A DNA stretch of 64,000 nucleotides from Megaustenia siamemsis (lineage: Eukaryota; Mollusca; Gastropoda; Stylommatophora; Ariophantidae), in the NCBI GenBank assembly GCA_032433765.1, contig JAVIAB010000160.1:38342223-38406222 (forward strand), written 5' to 3'. The notes under the pieces were generated by a model that did not search any database, was not told where the DNA came from, and saw only the letters and a list, made by a program, of their open reading frames with translations. Position numbers and translations under genes: made by a program. Positions 9,742-20,105 of this stretch are shown here, in pieces (the stretch's first letter is position 1; each line of letters begins with the position of its first letter).

Positions 9742-11372
9742 GTCTTAGCTAGATTGGTTAATCTATTATTAGGGTCCCACTGTCTTAGCTAGATTGGTTA
9801 ATCTATTATTAGGGTCCCGCTGTCTTAGTTAGATTGGTTAATCTATTATGAAGGTCTCACTATTAGCAAGATTGGTTAATCTATTTTTAGGGTCCCACCT
9901 CCTTAGCTAGATTGGTTAATCTATTATTAGGGTCCCACTGTCTTACCTACACTGGTTAATCTATTATTAGGGTCCCATTGTCTTACCTAGACTGGTTAAT
10001 CTATTATTCATGTCCCACTGTCTTACCTAGACTGGTTAATCTTTTATTCATGTCCCACTGTCTTAGCTAGATTGGTTAATCTATCATTAGGGTCCCACTG
10101 TCTTCGCTAGATTGGTTAATCTATTATTAGGGTCCCACTGTCTTAGCTAGATTGGTTAATCTATTATTAGGGTCCCACTGTCTTAGCTAGATTGGTTAAT
10201 CTATTATTAGGGTCCCACTGTCTTACCTAGACTGGTTAATCTATTATTCATGTCCCACTGTCTTAGCTAGACTGGTTAATCTATTATTGGGGTCCTACTG
10301 TATTAGCCGGACAGGTTAATCTCTTATTAGGGTCCTACTGTATTAGCCGAACTGGTTAATCTATTATAAGGGTCTTACTGTATTAGCCGAACTGGTTAAT
10401 CTATTATTAGGGTCCTACTGTAATAGCCGGACTGGTTAATCTATTATTAGGGTCCTACTGTATTAGCCGGACAGGTTAATCTATTATTAGGGTCCTAATG
10501 TATTAGCCGGACAGGTTAATCTATTATTAGGGTCCTACTGTATTAGCCGAACTGGTTAATCTATTATTAGGGTCCTACTGTATTAGCCGAACTGGTTAAT
10601 CTATTATTAGGGTCCTACTGTATTAGCCGGACTGGTTAATCTATTATTAGGGTCCTACTGTATTAGCCGGACTGGTAAATCTATTATTAGGGTCCTACTG
10701 TATTAGCCGGACTGGTTAATCTATTATTAGGGTCCTACTGTATTAGCCGGACTGGTTAATCTATTATTAGGGTCCTACTGTAATAGCCGAATTGGTTAAT
10801 CTATTATTAGGGTCCTACTGTAATAGCCGAATTGGTTAATCTATTATTAGGGTCCTACTGTAATAGCCGAACTGGTTTATCTATTATTAGGGTCCTACTG
10901 TATTAGCCGGACTGGTAAATCTATTATTAGGGTCCTACTGTATTAGCCGGACTGGTTAATCTATTATTAGGGTCCTACTGTATTAGCCGGACTGGTTAAT
11001 CTATTATTAGGGTCCTACTGTAATAGCCGAACTGGTTAATCTATTATTAGGGTCCTACTGTAATAGCCGGACTGGTTAATCTATTATTAGGGTCCTACTG
11101 TAATAGCCGAACTGGTTTATCTATTATTAGGGTCCTACTGTATTAGCCGGACTGGTTAATCTATTATTAGGGTCCTACTGTAATAGCCGAACTGGTTAAT
11201 CTATTATTAGGGTCCTACTGTTATAGCCGAACTGGTTAATCTATTATTAGGGTCCTACTGTAATAGCCGAACTGGTTAATATATTATTAGGGTCCTACTG
11301 TAATAGCCGAACTGGTTAATCTATTATTAGGGTCCTACTGTAATTGCCGGACTGGTTAATCTATTACTTTGG
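9742..11372 (+). repeat. 40-bp minisatellite array (~41 units)
   Basis: The unit contains ACTGGTTAATCTATTATTAG and GGTCCTACTGTATTAGCCGG. Two sub-blocks are visible. Units up to ~10290 carry GGTCCCACTGTCTTAGCTAG, and a minority have ATTCATGTCCC. Units after that carry GGTCCTACTGTATTAGCCGG or the TAATAGCCGA variant. The unit resembles an internal segment of repeat R, which lies immediately to the left. Confidence 0.97.
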
Positions 11373-12974
11373 ACATCCTGAGAAGGTGGAGTAAGAACTA
11401 AATAGTTCTAGTTGACCGATCATGTCTCAAACAGTCAGCTATGAGTCGCTGACCGCTTTCAGCTCTGGTGTTGAGAGACATCTTCTCCTTCAGAAATAAT
11501 TCAGCCCATGGGAAAATTAGAGCCGGAATAAATATAAAAAGTGAGACAAATTCATGTCAGTCAAAGTAAAGGCACCAATGATGGTCTAATAAAATTAGTC
11601 ATATATATGTTAATTTGTTTAAAAATAACACCAATAAAAGTTAGCAAAAACTAAAACAAAAATAATGAAATTACGAGATCGATTTGACGAGATTACGTCA
11701 CCATCAACGCGTAGGGCTGACGACTGTTAAAGCAAAGATTGTTAGGATCCGATACATGTGGATATCTGCTTGCTAAAGAGTGGTTCCCGGTGCAAATTGA
11801 ACACAAGTGAATAAGATAATCTAGAAGTGATAATAACAGCCTTGACACTATCGCACACAGTCCTCCGAGTATAAAATAATTAAACTTGCTTTACGTCAAT
11901 ACATCTAAATATACGTTTTAAAAAAAAAAACATTTTAGTAGTAGCGCATTTACGTTGCTTAATATAGACTAAAATAATATGGAATCCTGCATGAGAAAAT
12001 TGTTTGACCATATTCACACAGACATATATTATAATACTGTATTCACACATAACAAATATAATTTAAGTGTAATTCATCATGTGTAATGTAAGCTCGCTAA
12101 AAGCAAATGTTAAAAACACGTTTTGGATTCACCGGACGTTCAACAGTAACAAATACTTGTGCCTTCCCCACTGTCCAAGTGCTTTACTTTCTTAAGAAAC
12201 AAAACATGAGATCATGTAAAAAAGAAAGCCGCTACAGACATAACCAGCGTTACAGTCAAAAGTCAATGGCTCACATTAAAAACAAAAGGCTTCGGATATA
12301 GAATGCATTTTAATTTATATTTTCCAAGTATTGTTTTTACGCTATTAATTTTAACATTTTATTATTATCCCTGGCGAAAACTTTGTTGTCGTGACATTAC
12401 TTTTTAATCATCGAATTTGATTATTAATCTCGTAAAAATCCCTTTCACGTATTTCCTGATCAGTTATATATATATGCTTTGTTACATCAGATCTTTCTTT
12501 CTGTGCAAGTTCTTTAACATTCGCCCCGGAATGTTGGCTTTTATAGTAAAGATTTTCGCATCTCTATTTGCATGCGTGAGTGTTAATGTTTCTGTACATA
12601 ACAGATAACAAGGCTCGTGTTACATTCAGAACACCAATGTGATAATACTGATCTTTTCTCTGCGTGGTTAATTGTCGAGCCTATGGTCGAGTTGGAAATG
12701 TTAAGCCCTTTGAAGTGAGTGATGAAGTTTGAACGAACGTAGTAAATGTTTCATAGCTTTGGTCTAAATAAAGAAATCGTTTAGAAATAAATTAATCGCT
12801 TTCAGAGGGCAACAGAAAAAAAGTGAAAATGTGTAAGGCACGAGATAGGAGACATTCATTTGAAAACTGAAATTTATCGAGTAATTATAATGAATGTCAG
12901 TATTTGAACAATATCCCTTGAGTTTTGTCCCCTGCCTTCACTGTACCAATCTGTGGAAATGGAATTAAGGAGAC

Positions 12975-12979
<5 letters not shown>
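11373..12979. other. Unassigned ~1.6 kb
   Basis: AT-rich and unique-looking. Open frames do not exceed 64 codons (12107-12301, 12417-12608) and show no recognisable motif. No retroelement signature was found. Confidence 0.35.

Positions 12980-13021
<42 letters not shown>
12980..13021 (+). repeat. (CT)n microsatellite
   Basis: About 21 uninterrupted CT dinucleotides. Confidence 0.97.
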
Positions 13022-13023
<2 letters not shown>

Positions 13024-13475
13024 ATTGAAAAAAGGTATATGTATTCCATACGATTTTCCCAGATGGAGAGTGCAGCGTAAGACTTCTACTTATCTTAGGC
13101 ACTTCTATTAGGGTCCCATTGGTGTGTGTACGTGTGTTTTTCCACGTGTATCTTTTCCTCGTTTCATCAAAGGCCAGGTGTCCATTATTTTTTTCATCTG
13201 AGACTACCAGAGGGTGTGCTTGGAACTAGTGTCCCGCCAATCTCTAACGACTTCGCCAATGTGTTAATTTTTAATTACCTTTCCACAATTTGGAAGTTAG
13301 ACGTTACATCTATGCCGACTGTAGCGTGTCCGACCGGAAATGAACTATCGATTACAGAGACGTTTAAAGCAAGAACACTAGCCACTATACTTCTGGTACT
13401 TTTATTACCGGGGTTTATGACGTTTGAAGATGATAAGAAGACAATTCCATGCAGAAATATTATGCTCAGAAGGAC
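13022..13475. other. Unassigned flank of the 27-bp array
   Basis: The + strand is open for 120 codons (13126-13488) with no recognisable domain. A different frame, with its first ATG at 13430, runs into the 27-bp array. I cannot show that either is a gene. Confidence 0.35.
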
Positions 13476-14440
13476 CAACATTATATAAAGAAACAGAGGG
13501 ACCAACACTATATAAAGAAACAGAGGGACCAACACTATATAAAGAAACAGAGGGACCAACACTATATAAAGAAACAGAAGGACCAACATTATATAAAGAA
13601 ACAGAGGGACCAACACTATATAAAGAAACAGAGGGACCAACATTATATAAAGAAACAGAGGGACCAACACTATATAAAGAAACAGAGGGACCAACACTAT
13701 ATAAAGAAACAGAGGGTCCAACATTATATAAAGAAACAGAGGGACCAACAATATATAAAGAAACAGAGGGACCAACATTATATAAAGAAACAGAGGGACC
13801 AACACTATATAAAGAAACAGAGGGTCCAACATTATATAAAGAAACAGAGGGACCAACAATATATAAAGAAACAGAGGGACCAACACTATATAAAGAAACA
13901 GAGGGACCAACACTATATAAAGAAACAGAGGGACCAACATTATATAAAGAAACAGAGGGTCCAACACTATATAAAGAAACAGAGGGACCAACACTATATA
14001 AAGAAACAGAGGGACCAACATTATATAAAGAAACAGAGGGACCAACACTATATAAAGAAACAGAGGGACCAACACTATATAAAGAAACAGAGGGAGCAAC
14101 ACTATATAAAGAAACAGAGGGACCAACACTATATAAAGAAACAGAGGGACCAACATTATATAAAGAAACAGAGGGACCAACACTATATAAAGAAACAGAG
14201 GGACCAACATTATATAAAGAAACAGAGGGACCAACATTATATAAAGAAACAGAGGGACCAACACTATATAAAGAAACAGAGGGACCAACACTATATAAAG
14301 AAACAGAGGGACCAACAATATATAAAGAAACAGAGGGACCAACATTATATAAAGAAACAGAGGGACCAACATTATATAAAGAAACAGAGGGACCAACACT
14401 ATATAAAGAAACAGAGGGACCAACATTATATAAAGAAACA
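13476..14440 (+). repeat. 27-bp minisatellite (~36 units), open in several frames
   Basis: The unit is ACCAACACTATATAAAGAAA plus CAGAGGG. Being 27 bp, it encodes a 9-residue repeat in every frame without stops. One + frame gives GPTLYKETE repeated about 36 times (ATG 13430, TAA 14441-14443). Another gives RDQHYIKKQ, and the minus strand gives a hydrophobic PLFLYIVLV series. Variation is low: C/T at the CTA/TTA codon, GGA/GGT, GAG/GAA, three ATA units and one GCA unit. Each unit contains a TATATAAAG box. I call it a repeat rather than a gene because no exon structure or homology supports coding. Confidence 0.95.
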
Positions 14441-14494
14441 TAATTACGCAAAACATTTACAAATCTAAATTAATTATTTTAATATAGCTGTCTT

Positions 14495-15050
14495 ATAATC
14501 AAAGGTGAGATGCAGAATGGCTCAGACAAAAGGAGATTTCTAAAAAAAAAAAACAGGAGGAAGATAATGTGCAATCTATTTTTGACAATAGAAAAATGAA
14601 AAAGAGTTCTTAAATGTTATGTAGAGCTATTCTTAACATATGGATGTGAATCATGGACAATAGGACAACAGACAAGAAAATCACTGGAGGCTGTAGAAAT
14701 GTGGTTTTACAGAAATATGTTGGGAATACCATGGGCAGCTAAGAAGAGTAATAAAAACGTTCTGAAAGAGGCCAAAGCAAAATGAGAGCTAATTTCCAAT
14801 ATTAGGAAGAAACAATCATCATTTCTTGACCATGTAATGAGAAGATAACAACTGGAATATATTGTAACAACTGGGAAAATTGAGGGATGAAGAGATAGAG
14901 GGAAGCAAAGAGAAAAGATACCAGACAGCTTAAGAGATTGGTTTGGCAGAAGGTCGAAAACAGAAATGATAAATAGCTGACGAGATCGAAAATTGTGGAG
15001 AGACATGATCACCTACGCCAGTAGGCACGGTACATGATGATGATGTATTT
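14495..15050 (+). mobile_element. Truncated LINE 3' end, family B
   Basis: Reads EVRCRMAQTKG, then YGCESWTIGQQTRKSLEA, MWFYRNMLGIPWAAK, LISNIRKKQSSFLDHVMR and EYIVTTGKIEG. It ends RDRKLWRDMITYASRHGT followed by (ATG)n at 15034-15045. Internal stops (for example in RR*QLEYI) show it is dead. The same 3' end recurs at 23085, 42408, 46245, 57900 and 62740. Confidence 0.85.
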
Positions 15051-15159
15051 ATACAATTGTGAAACTATATCACTGTTACATTTAAGTTTATTTAAAATAT
15101 TTTGAGAGTAGGATACTTTGAGATCACTCTTTTTCTTCTTCTGTGTTTATCGCCGACTA

Positions 15160-15415
15160 TTTATTTCCAACATCCGTCCTTAAAGGAACGTTATGTGGAT
15201 GTAGATGCGGTGTGTCGCTAGTTTTGCGCTATAGCATTGATATTGTGCCTTTCATGCCTGACATATGCGTCTTCGGCGTAGCATTTTGGGTACCGCTTTG
15301 TTAATTCTTTGACGATCCTTACACGCTTGGCCGGAGTGTTTAGACTGTTTCCATGAGAACCGCTGGAAGATGGAGTGGGGTCTGGATCAGCTCTTTTGTT
15401 CTTCGATATTTGCAC
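15160..15415 (-). repeat. Dispersed repeat R, diverged inverted copy
   Basis: The + strand shows CATCCGTCCTTAAAGGAACG, then TGCCTTTCATGCC, CGTAGCATTTTGGGTACCG, GACGATCCTTACACGCTTGG CC and GGGTCTGGATCAGC in the order expected for inverted R, with lower identity than the copies at 8615 and 40216. The 65-codon minus-strand frame here lies inside it. Confidence 0.6.
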
Positions 15416-15924
15416 ATACTGTCAACTGTGAGTTGTTTATCATTCTCAGCCTAATTGCTGGTGGACAGGACATCTTGGTCCCCTTTAGAGAGCTGGATTA
15501 TACAATCTAAAACAAGTATCTACTATAAGACATCCAACATGCACATGTGATTTAGCATGTCACATGATCTATCGGCGTGGTCACGTTCATCTTACAGCGA
15601 ACAGTGAAACGCAGTGACGGAGAGGTAGATAAAGGAGAACTTTGTTTGGTGATTTCCAGATTTTGTTTTCTTAAAACTCTATCCTCCCATCCATAAAATG
15701 AGAAAATTGTAATACACCAAGACCCTGAAGCTCAGGTGTACTTACATTTGCGAATGGATATTACATTTACCAAACTATAATATTTTGCTTTAGTGGCAAG
15801 TACAAATGTTAAGCAGGCAGTAAGATATGAGGTTACATGTTTTTTCTTATAAAATATTAAAACAAAAATAAAAAATAAAATAAATACCTTTCACACGCGT
15901 TTCAAATTGAGCTCTTCACATTAG
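15416..15924. other. Unassigned ~500 bp
   Basis: No open frame or repeat unit of note; A/T-rich with an A-rich run near 15860-15885. Confidence 0.3.
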
Positions 15925-16480
15925 TCATATCATCTCCACGAATTGTTTCCCCTTCCTCTTTGAGTCTGTTGATGGATGACTGTCTTGCAGAAATCAGGAA
16001 ATAATTTTTGGAAAGGGCTGAACAACATGTAGGGGACGACCAAACTGAACAACTTGAAGTGAATCAGTCTTTTGTTCTTCATTTGAAGAGAAGCTCTTGT
16101 CGGTGTGAGAACTAGCTTTATCTGGAAGAAACCATGTTCACATTCGACAGCTGAGTTGTGGATGCTAATGTTTATTACTTGAGATAGTACCGCAAGCAGT
16201 TTCTTCCTCTCTCTGTCAGGCATTCACGGAAACCCGTTACATATTATTTTCCTGGAATTCTAAGCAAATTCAACAACTTTCCACTTCAGTCTCATCGAAA
16301 GTAATATTTCTCTCAGCATTGTCTGGACAACATTCTGGAGTACAAACCTTGTGTCAATTCTGGCATCTGTGTCTCCTCTTTATGCAGAAGACGATTTTTA
16401 ATTCGTCATTTCAAGCGACCTTGGAACATTGTAGGTTCAAAATAATGCATCACATGTGTTGATCCATTGTCTACCTTTTT
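15925..16480 (-). pseudogene. hAT transposase C-terminal remnant
   Basis: The minus-strand frame at 16223-15930 contains NSAVECEHGF, then LVLTPTRASL, then a hydrophobic stretch ending LFSPFQKLF. This follows the hAT dimerisation region, in which 'SSAECERGFSQMNLI.TPTR..L' precedes a final hydrophobic segment. The line includes transposase-derived, KIAA1586-like proteins. Upstream on the same strand (16480-16230) the frame is broken by stops. The catalytic core and terminal inverted repeats are not visible. In an active element the protein cuts and pastes hAT DNA. Here only a decayed end remains. Confidence 0.6.
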
Positions 16481-17290
16481 CCCCATAGTAATTATTATAC
16501 ATTTGTACTTGATTGTACAACTTCACAATGAGAAGGTACATCATTTTTGTTTATGTCTTCAAATAGCCGAACTCAGAATGCCATTTATAATTAGAAACTG
16601 AGATAAAAGTGTTCTTTTATGAGTTTGATAAGTCGTTGTCAAATGGATAGTATAATTTTGTCTTCAGTATCGGTATGGGTAAGGAATGTGATACATGGCT
16701 TCTAGGGAGTATGGATCACAGGGAACACTAATTTATCTATTTTTTTTCACGTTTAGAGCCAATGATATCTGTTAATTCTAATTATGATAGTTGCTGAGTC
16801 ATAAAATACTAATCCTGCAACCATATTCTTCAAAACATTTCAAACATGCATTTCGTTAAAATCATATCATTTACCAGAAAGCGTTCCGAATAAAAAAAAA
16901 AATACTTGTGTTATCAAAAACAAGAAAGAGTATATAATACATTATATTGAGGGACAAATGATGAGCAGTGGAGAATAGAAGAAGATAGTGAACGTCTTCA
17001 GTGCGTGCGATACAATACCAACTGTGTCTTTGTCCATTATACACAAAGAAGCAATAACTGACCTGAAGAACAACGAACGTAACAATTAAGTAACAAGTGT
17101 AACGAATATCAAAGAATAAAAAAACTCAGAGAATAAAAAATGTTTTGATTGAGCATTGTTGATGTTACTAAGAGCAAAAGAAAAGGAGCTGATGATCAAG
17201 CCGGCAGACACAGTATTTAGATAAATGGATATATAAACAGCAAAGATTAAACATTTATTTGTGAATAATAGCATTTGTTTAGCAACCACT
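16481..17290. other. Unassigned ~810 bp
   Basis: AT-rich with no coding or repeat signature. It could include more decayed hAT DNA, but I cannot see it. Confidence 0.3.
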
Positions 17291-17525
17291 AATATCTACA
17301 GAAATCAAGAGAAGACGATGGTCGTATGTTGGACATGTGATGAGGAGAGATAATAACCGAATAGCAAAGTAAGACCTCATGTGGGAAACAACAGGTAAGA
17401 GAAAAAGAGGAAGATCCAGAGAGACACTGAGAAGAACATTGATGAGAGAGGCAAGAGCAGCAGGAATCGACTCCCTCTATGAGATAGAGCTGCTTGCACA
17501 GAACAGAGAGAACTGACGAGATTTG
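17291..17525 (+). mobile_element. Truncated LINE 3' end (family G)
   Basis: Reads IKRRRWSYVGHVMRRDNNRIAK, then TGKRKRGRSRETLRRTLMREA, then DSLYEIELLAQNREN. The pattern 'RRRW.(Y/W)(V/I)GHV.RR', a GKRKRGR-T-RR block and a terminal A.NR motif is the last ~75 residues of a non-LTR retrotransposon ORF. One stop codon interrupts it and no simple-repeat tail remains. Confidence 0.7.
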
Positions 17526-17584
17526 ATAAAATATCTTTAAAAGAATTGAAAACTGCTAGAACAAAAATTTAGATAAGAGAAGGA

Positions 17585-17640
17585 GTATCTTGGTCTACGC
17601 TCTATCGGCCGGCTACGGCTCGAAAGGTCAATAGATAGAA
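17585..17640 (-). repeat. Short dispersed motif shared with 22955
   Basis: The reverse complement reads TCTATTGACCTTTCGAGCCG followed by TAGCCGGC. Positions 22953-22985 (+) carry TCTATTGTCCTTTCGAGCCG followed by AAGACGGC. Element identity unknown. Confidence 0.45.
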
Positions 17641-17689
17641 TAGCATTTGTTTATGAAACACCACCAGCTCAAACAACTTCTTCCACTAC

Positions 17690-17880
17690 TTAACACACAA
17701 TCTCTTCTGACAAAGAAGATCCGGGCTCTACTCCCGGATGTGACGACAAGGACTGACAGGGCTTCAGGGTTCACCAAGCTTCTGAAAATCGTACCAGAGA
17801 TTTTTTTCTGGAAAAATAAGGCGGCCTGGTGTGATACCGCCCACATCAAACATAAATTATCTTGCCAGTGATTGAAAAAA
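17690..17880 (+). mobile_element. Diverged SINE related to SINE-1
   Basis: A possible B-box region (GGGCTCTACTCCCGG) is followed by GGGTTCACCAAGC, then CGTACCAGAGATTTTTTTCT GG and TGATACCGCCCACAT. These are the same blocks in the same order as the SINE-1 core, with much divergence. Confidence 0.5.
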
Positions 17881-18704
17881 TATGAGAACTAACATTATAC
17901 ATAACATGACGCCTTAACAGAGAAGTACATCTTATTTTACAGATATCTCACTTCTAAGCTATATCTCCTGGTCCTTCGCTATACATTGGTATAGTTTCTG
18001 ACGTTGCGTTGATCCCCTTCTTTATATTTCCTTGCTGCTCGCTATACTTCCTTGTCCCCTGCTACATACTGTAGTAACCTCCGTTAATCATGGTTGACTA
18101 TGGATTTTTCAGCCCCCCCCGAGATATGTTTTCTTTATCATTTCTTTCTTTCGCAGTGTGTTCTCTTTTTTCTATGTATCTGTCTGCCTCTTTATGAGAT
18201 AGAGCTTTAGAGTGTGCTTCCAAACCGTAGACTGTCGCTGAATATAAAAAGCTACATTTACAAGAAGAAACATTTATGCTGCATTTATACGTCTACAGCT
18301 ATTTAAATGCTTACATTAATGTATGCGTACCTCCCAGCTGCTCACATTTATTGTAAATAATAAACGTGTCATTTCCTTTGTCAGTGTTGGATCACTTGTG
18401 CTCTCTCATATTATCGGCTCATCTGTGAAGGGTTTCGGGGAGACATAGGCTGGACTCAAGTTTACACAAGCCACGTGGAGATCGGTGTGAGTCGCGCGCT
18501 GCACTCACGAGCAGCTGAAACTTGTGTGTGCGCGTGTATGTGTGTGTATGTGTGTACATATCTGTGTATTTATGTTACATGCTAGCAATAAAAAAAAAAA
18601 CTTAAATTGAGTGTAAACTGTCGCCTCCCTTCTTTTCGTTATCTCAATTATTATTCGCCACGATGATCGCACTTCATTTTCTTCATTTCTCTTCTATTGG
18701 TGCT
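17881..18704. other. Unassigned ~820 bp
   Basis: Contains a C9 run (18111-18119), a short TG-rich tract (18525-18560) and A12 near 18588. No gene or mobile element is recognised. Confidence 0.3.
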
Positions 18705-18714
18705 GGGTTAACAT

Positions 18715-19165
18715 AACATAACGCAACGCAACACAACACAACACAACACAACACAACAATACAATGCAATGCAATGCAATGCAATGCAATACAATACAAT
18801 ACAATACAATACAATACAATACAATACAATACAATACAATACAATACAATACAATACAATACAATACAATATTAATATAATATAATATATAATATAATAT
18901 AATATAATATAATATAATATAATATAATATAATATAATATAATATAATATAATATAATAATATAATATAATATAATATAATATAATATAATATAATATAA
19001 TATAATATAATATAATATAATATAATATAATATAATATAATATAATATAATATAATATAATATAATATAATATAATATAATATAATATAATATAATATAA
19101 TATAATATAATATAATATAATATAATATAATATAATATAATATAACATAATATAATAACGTAACG
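18715..19165 (+). repeat. Pentanucleotide tract: ACACA, ACAAT, then TATAA
   Basis: ACACA-type units pass to ACAAT units (to ~18870) and then to about 57 nearly perfect TATAA units (18875-19160). One slip near 18955 changes phase. The ~100-160-residue minus-strand frames of YIIL/CIVL type are artefacts of this tract. Confidence 0.97.
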
Positions 19166-19391
19166 TAACACAACACAATGCCTATGTGATGAGATGAAGA
19201 TATGCGAATGACTTAGACGTTGTGACGTATCACTGCCCTACTATTAATATTCAGATATTTTGTCTAAGTACTCAAAATAGAGCCACAGGATAAATGAAAC
19301 GTTTAATTAAATATTGCTTAGATTTCTGACTTTGTTTTGTTTGGGGATGTTTGATCAAACTATAGGCTGACGGTATTTTATTGAGACAAAG

Positions 19392-19700
19392 TAACGGGAC
19401 ACAGGGACGGTACTAACGGGACGCTAGGACAGTAACAACGGGACACTAGGACGGTGCTAACGGGACACTGGAACGGTAACAACGGGACACTGGGACGTTA
19501 ACAACGGGACACTGGGACGGTGCTAAAGGGACACTGGGACGTTAACAACGGGACACTAGGACGGTGCTAACGGAACATTGGAACGGTAACAATGGGACAC
19601 TGGGACAGTAGTATCGGGACACTGACGGTAATATCGGGGCACCGGGACGGTAACAAGGGAGCACTGTGACGGTAATAACGGAACACTGGGACGGTTTAAA
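19392..19700 (+). repeat. 22-bp minisatellite (~14 units)
   Basis: The core is ACGGGACACTGGGACGGTAA, with variants ACGTTAACA, GGTGCTA and GGTAACA. The first units alternate between GGTGCTA and GGTAACA types. Unrelated to the 22-bp array at 3466. Confidence 0.9.
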
Positions 19701-19785
19701 CCACTGGAAACAACTATTCGTGCTGTTTCGTCCTATAACTTTTTGTCTGCAACACAAGTATTCAGCCCTATCCTATCCGGGAGAT

Positions 19786-20105
19786 CATCATCATCATCAT
19801 GTACCATACCGGTGGGCGTAGGTGATCATGTCCCTCCACAACCTTCTATCTACAGTACATCGTATCAGTTCTGTTGTTGACTGCTTTCCATGCAATGACA
19901 CCAAGCTATCCAGTATTTTCTCTTTTTGTCGTCCGCGATATCTCTTTCCTTTTATTTTGCCAGCTGTAACCAAGTATTCCAACTTTCCTCTTCTCATGAT
20001 GTGCCCGAAAAATGTTGATTGTTTCTTTCTGATGTTTTTTTAGGAGCTGCCTTTTTGTGTTGGCCTCTTTGAGAATTTCCTCATTTGTCTTTTTAGCTGT
20101 CCAGG
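19786..20105 (-). mobile_element. LINE 3' segment, sense half of a 5'-inverted insertion
   Basis: On the minus strand, from the junction near 20105: PWTAKKTNEEILKEANTKRQ, LLKKHQKETIN, then (frameshifted) RRGKLEYLVTAGKIKGKRYR, GRQKEKILDSL, and VDRRLWRDMITYAHRYGT. It ends in the (ATG)n tail (CATCATCAT on +) at 19786-19801. This is the family B subtype with TGKIKGKR and GRQREKILD, like 23700 and 45495. The tail abuts the direct repeat ATCCGGGAGAT (19775-19785). Confidence 0.85.

Noticed and set aside
9742..11372. CRISPR-like regular spacing
   Set aside because: Units are contiguous with no unique spacers, there are no cas genes, and the genome context is animal.
10290..11372. Telomere-like repeats because of the recurrent TTATTAGGGTCC word
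   Set aside because: TTAGGG occurs once per 40-bp unit as part of a longer monomer, not as a hexamer array.
13275..14456. 393-codon minus-strand hydrophobic frame that looks like a membrane protein
   Set aside because: It is the reverse strand of the 27-bp repeat; the leucine/valine pattern follows from the repeated DNA.
18694..19178. YIILYYIIL-type frames resembling membrane segments
   Set aside because: Direct consequence of TATAA and ACAAT simple repeats.
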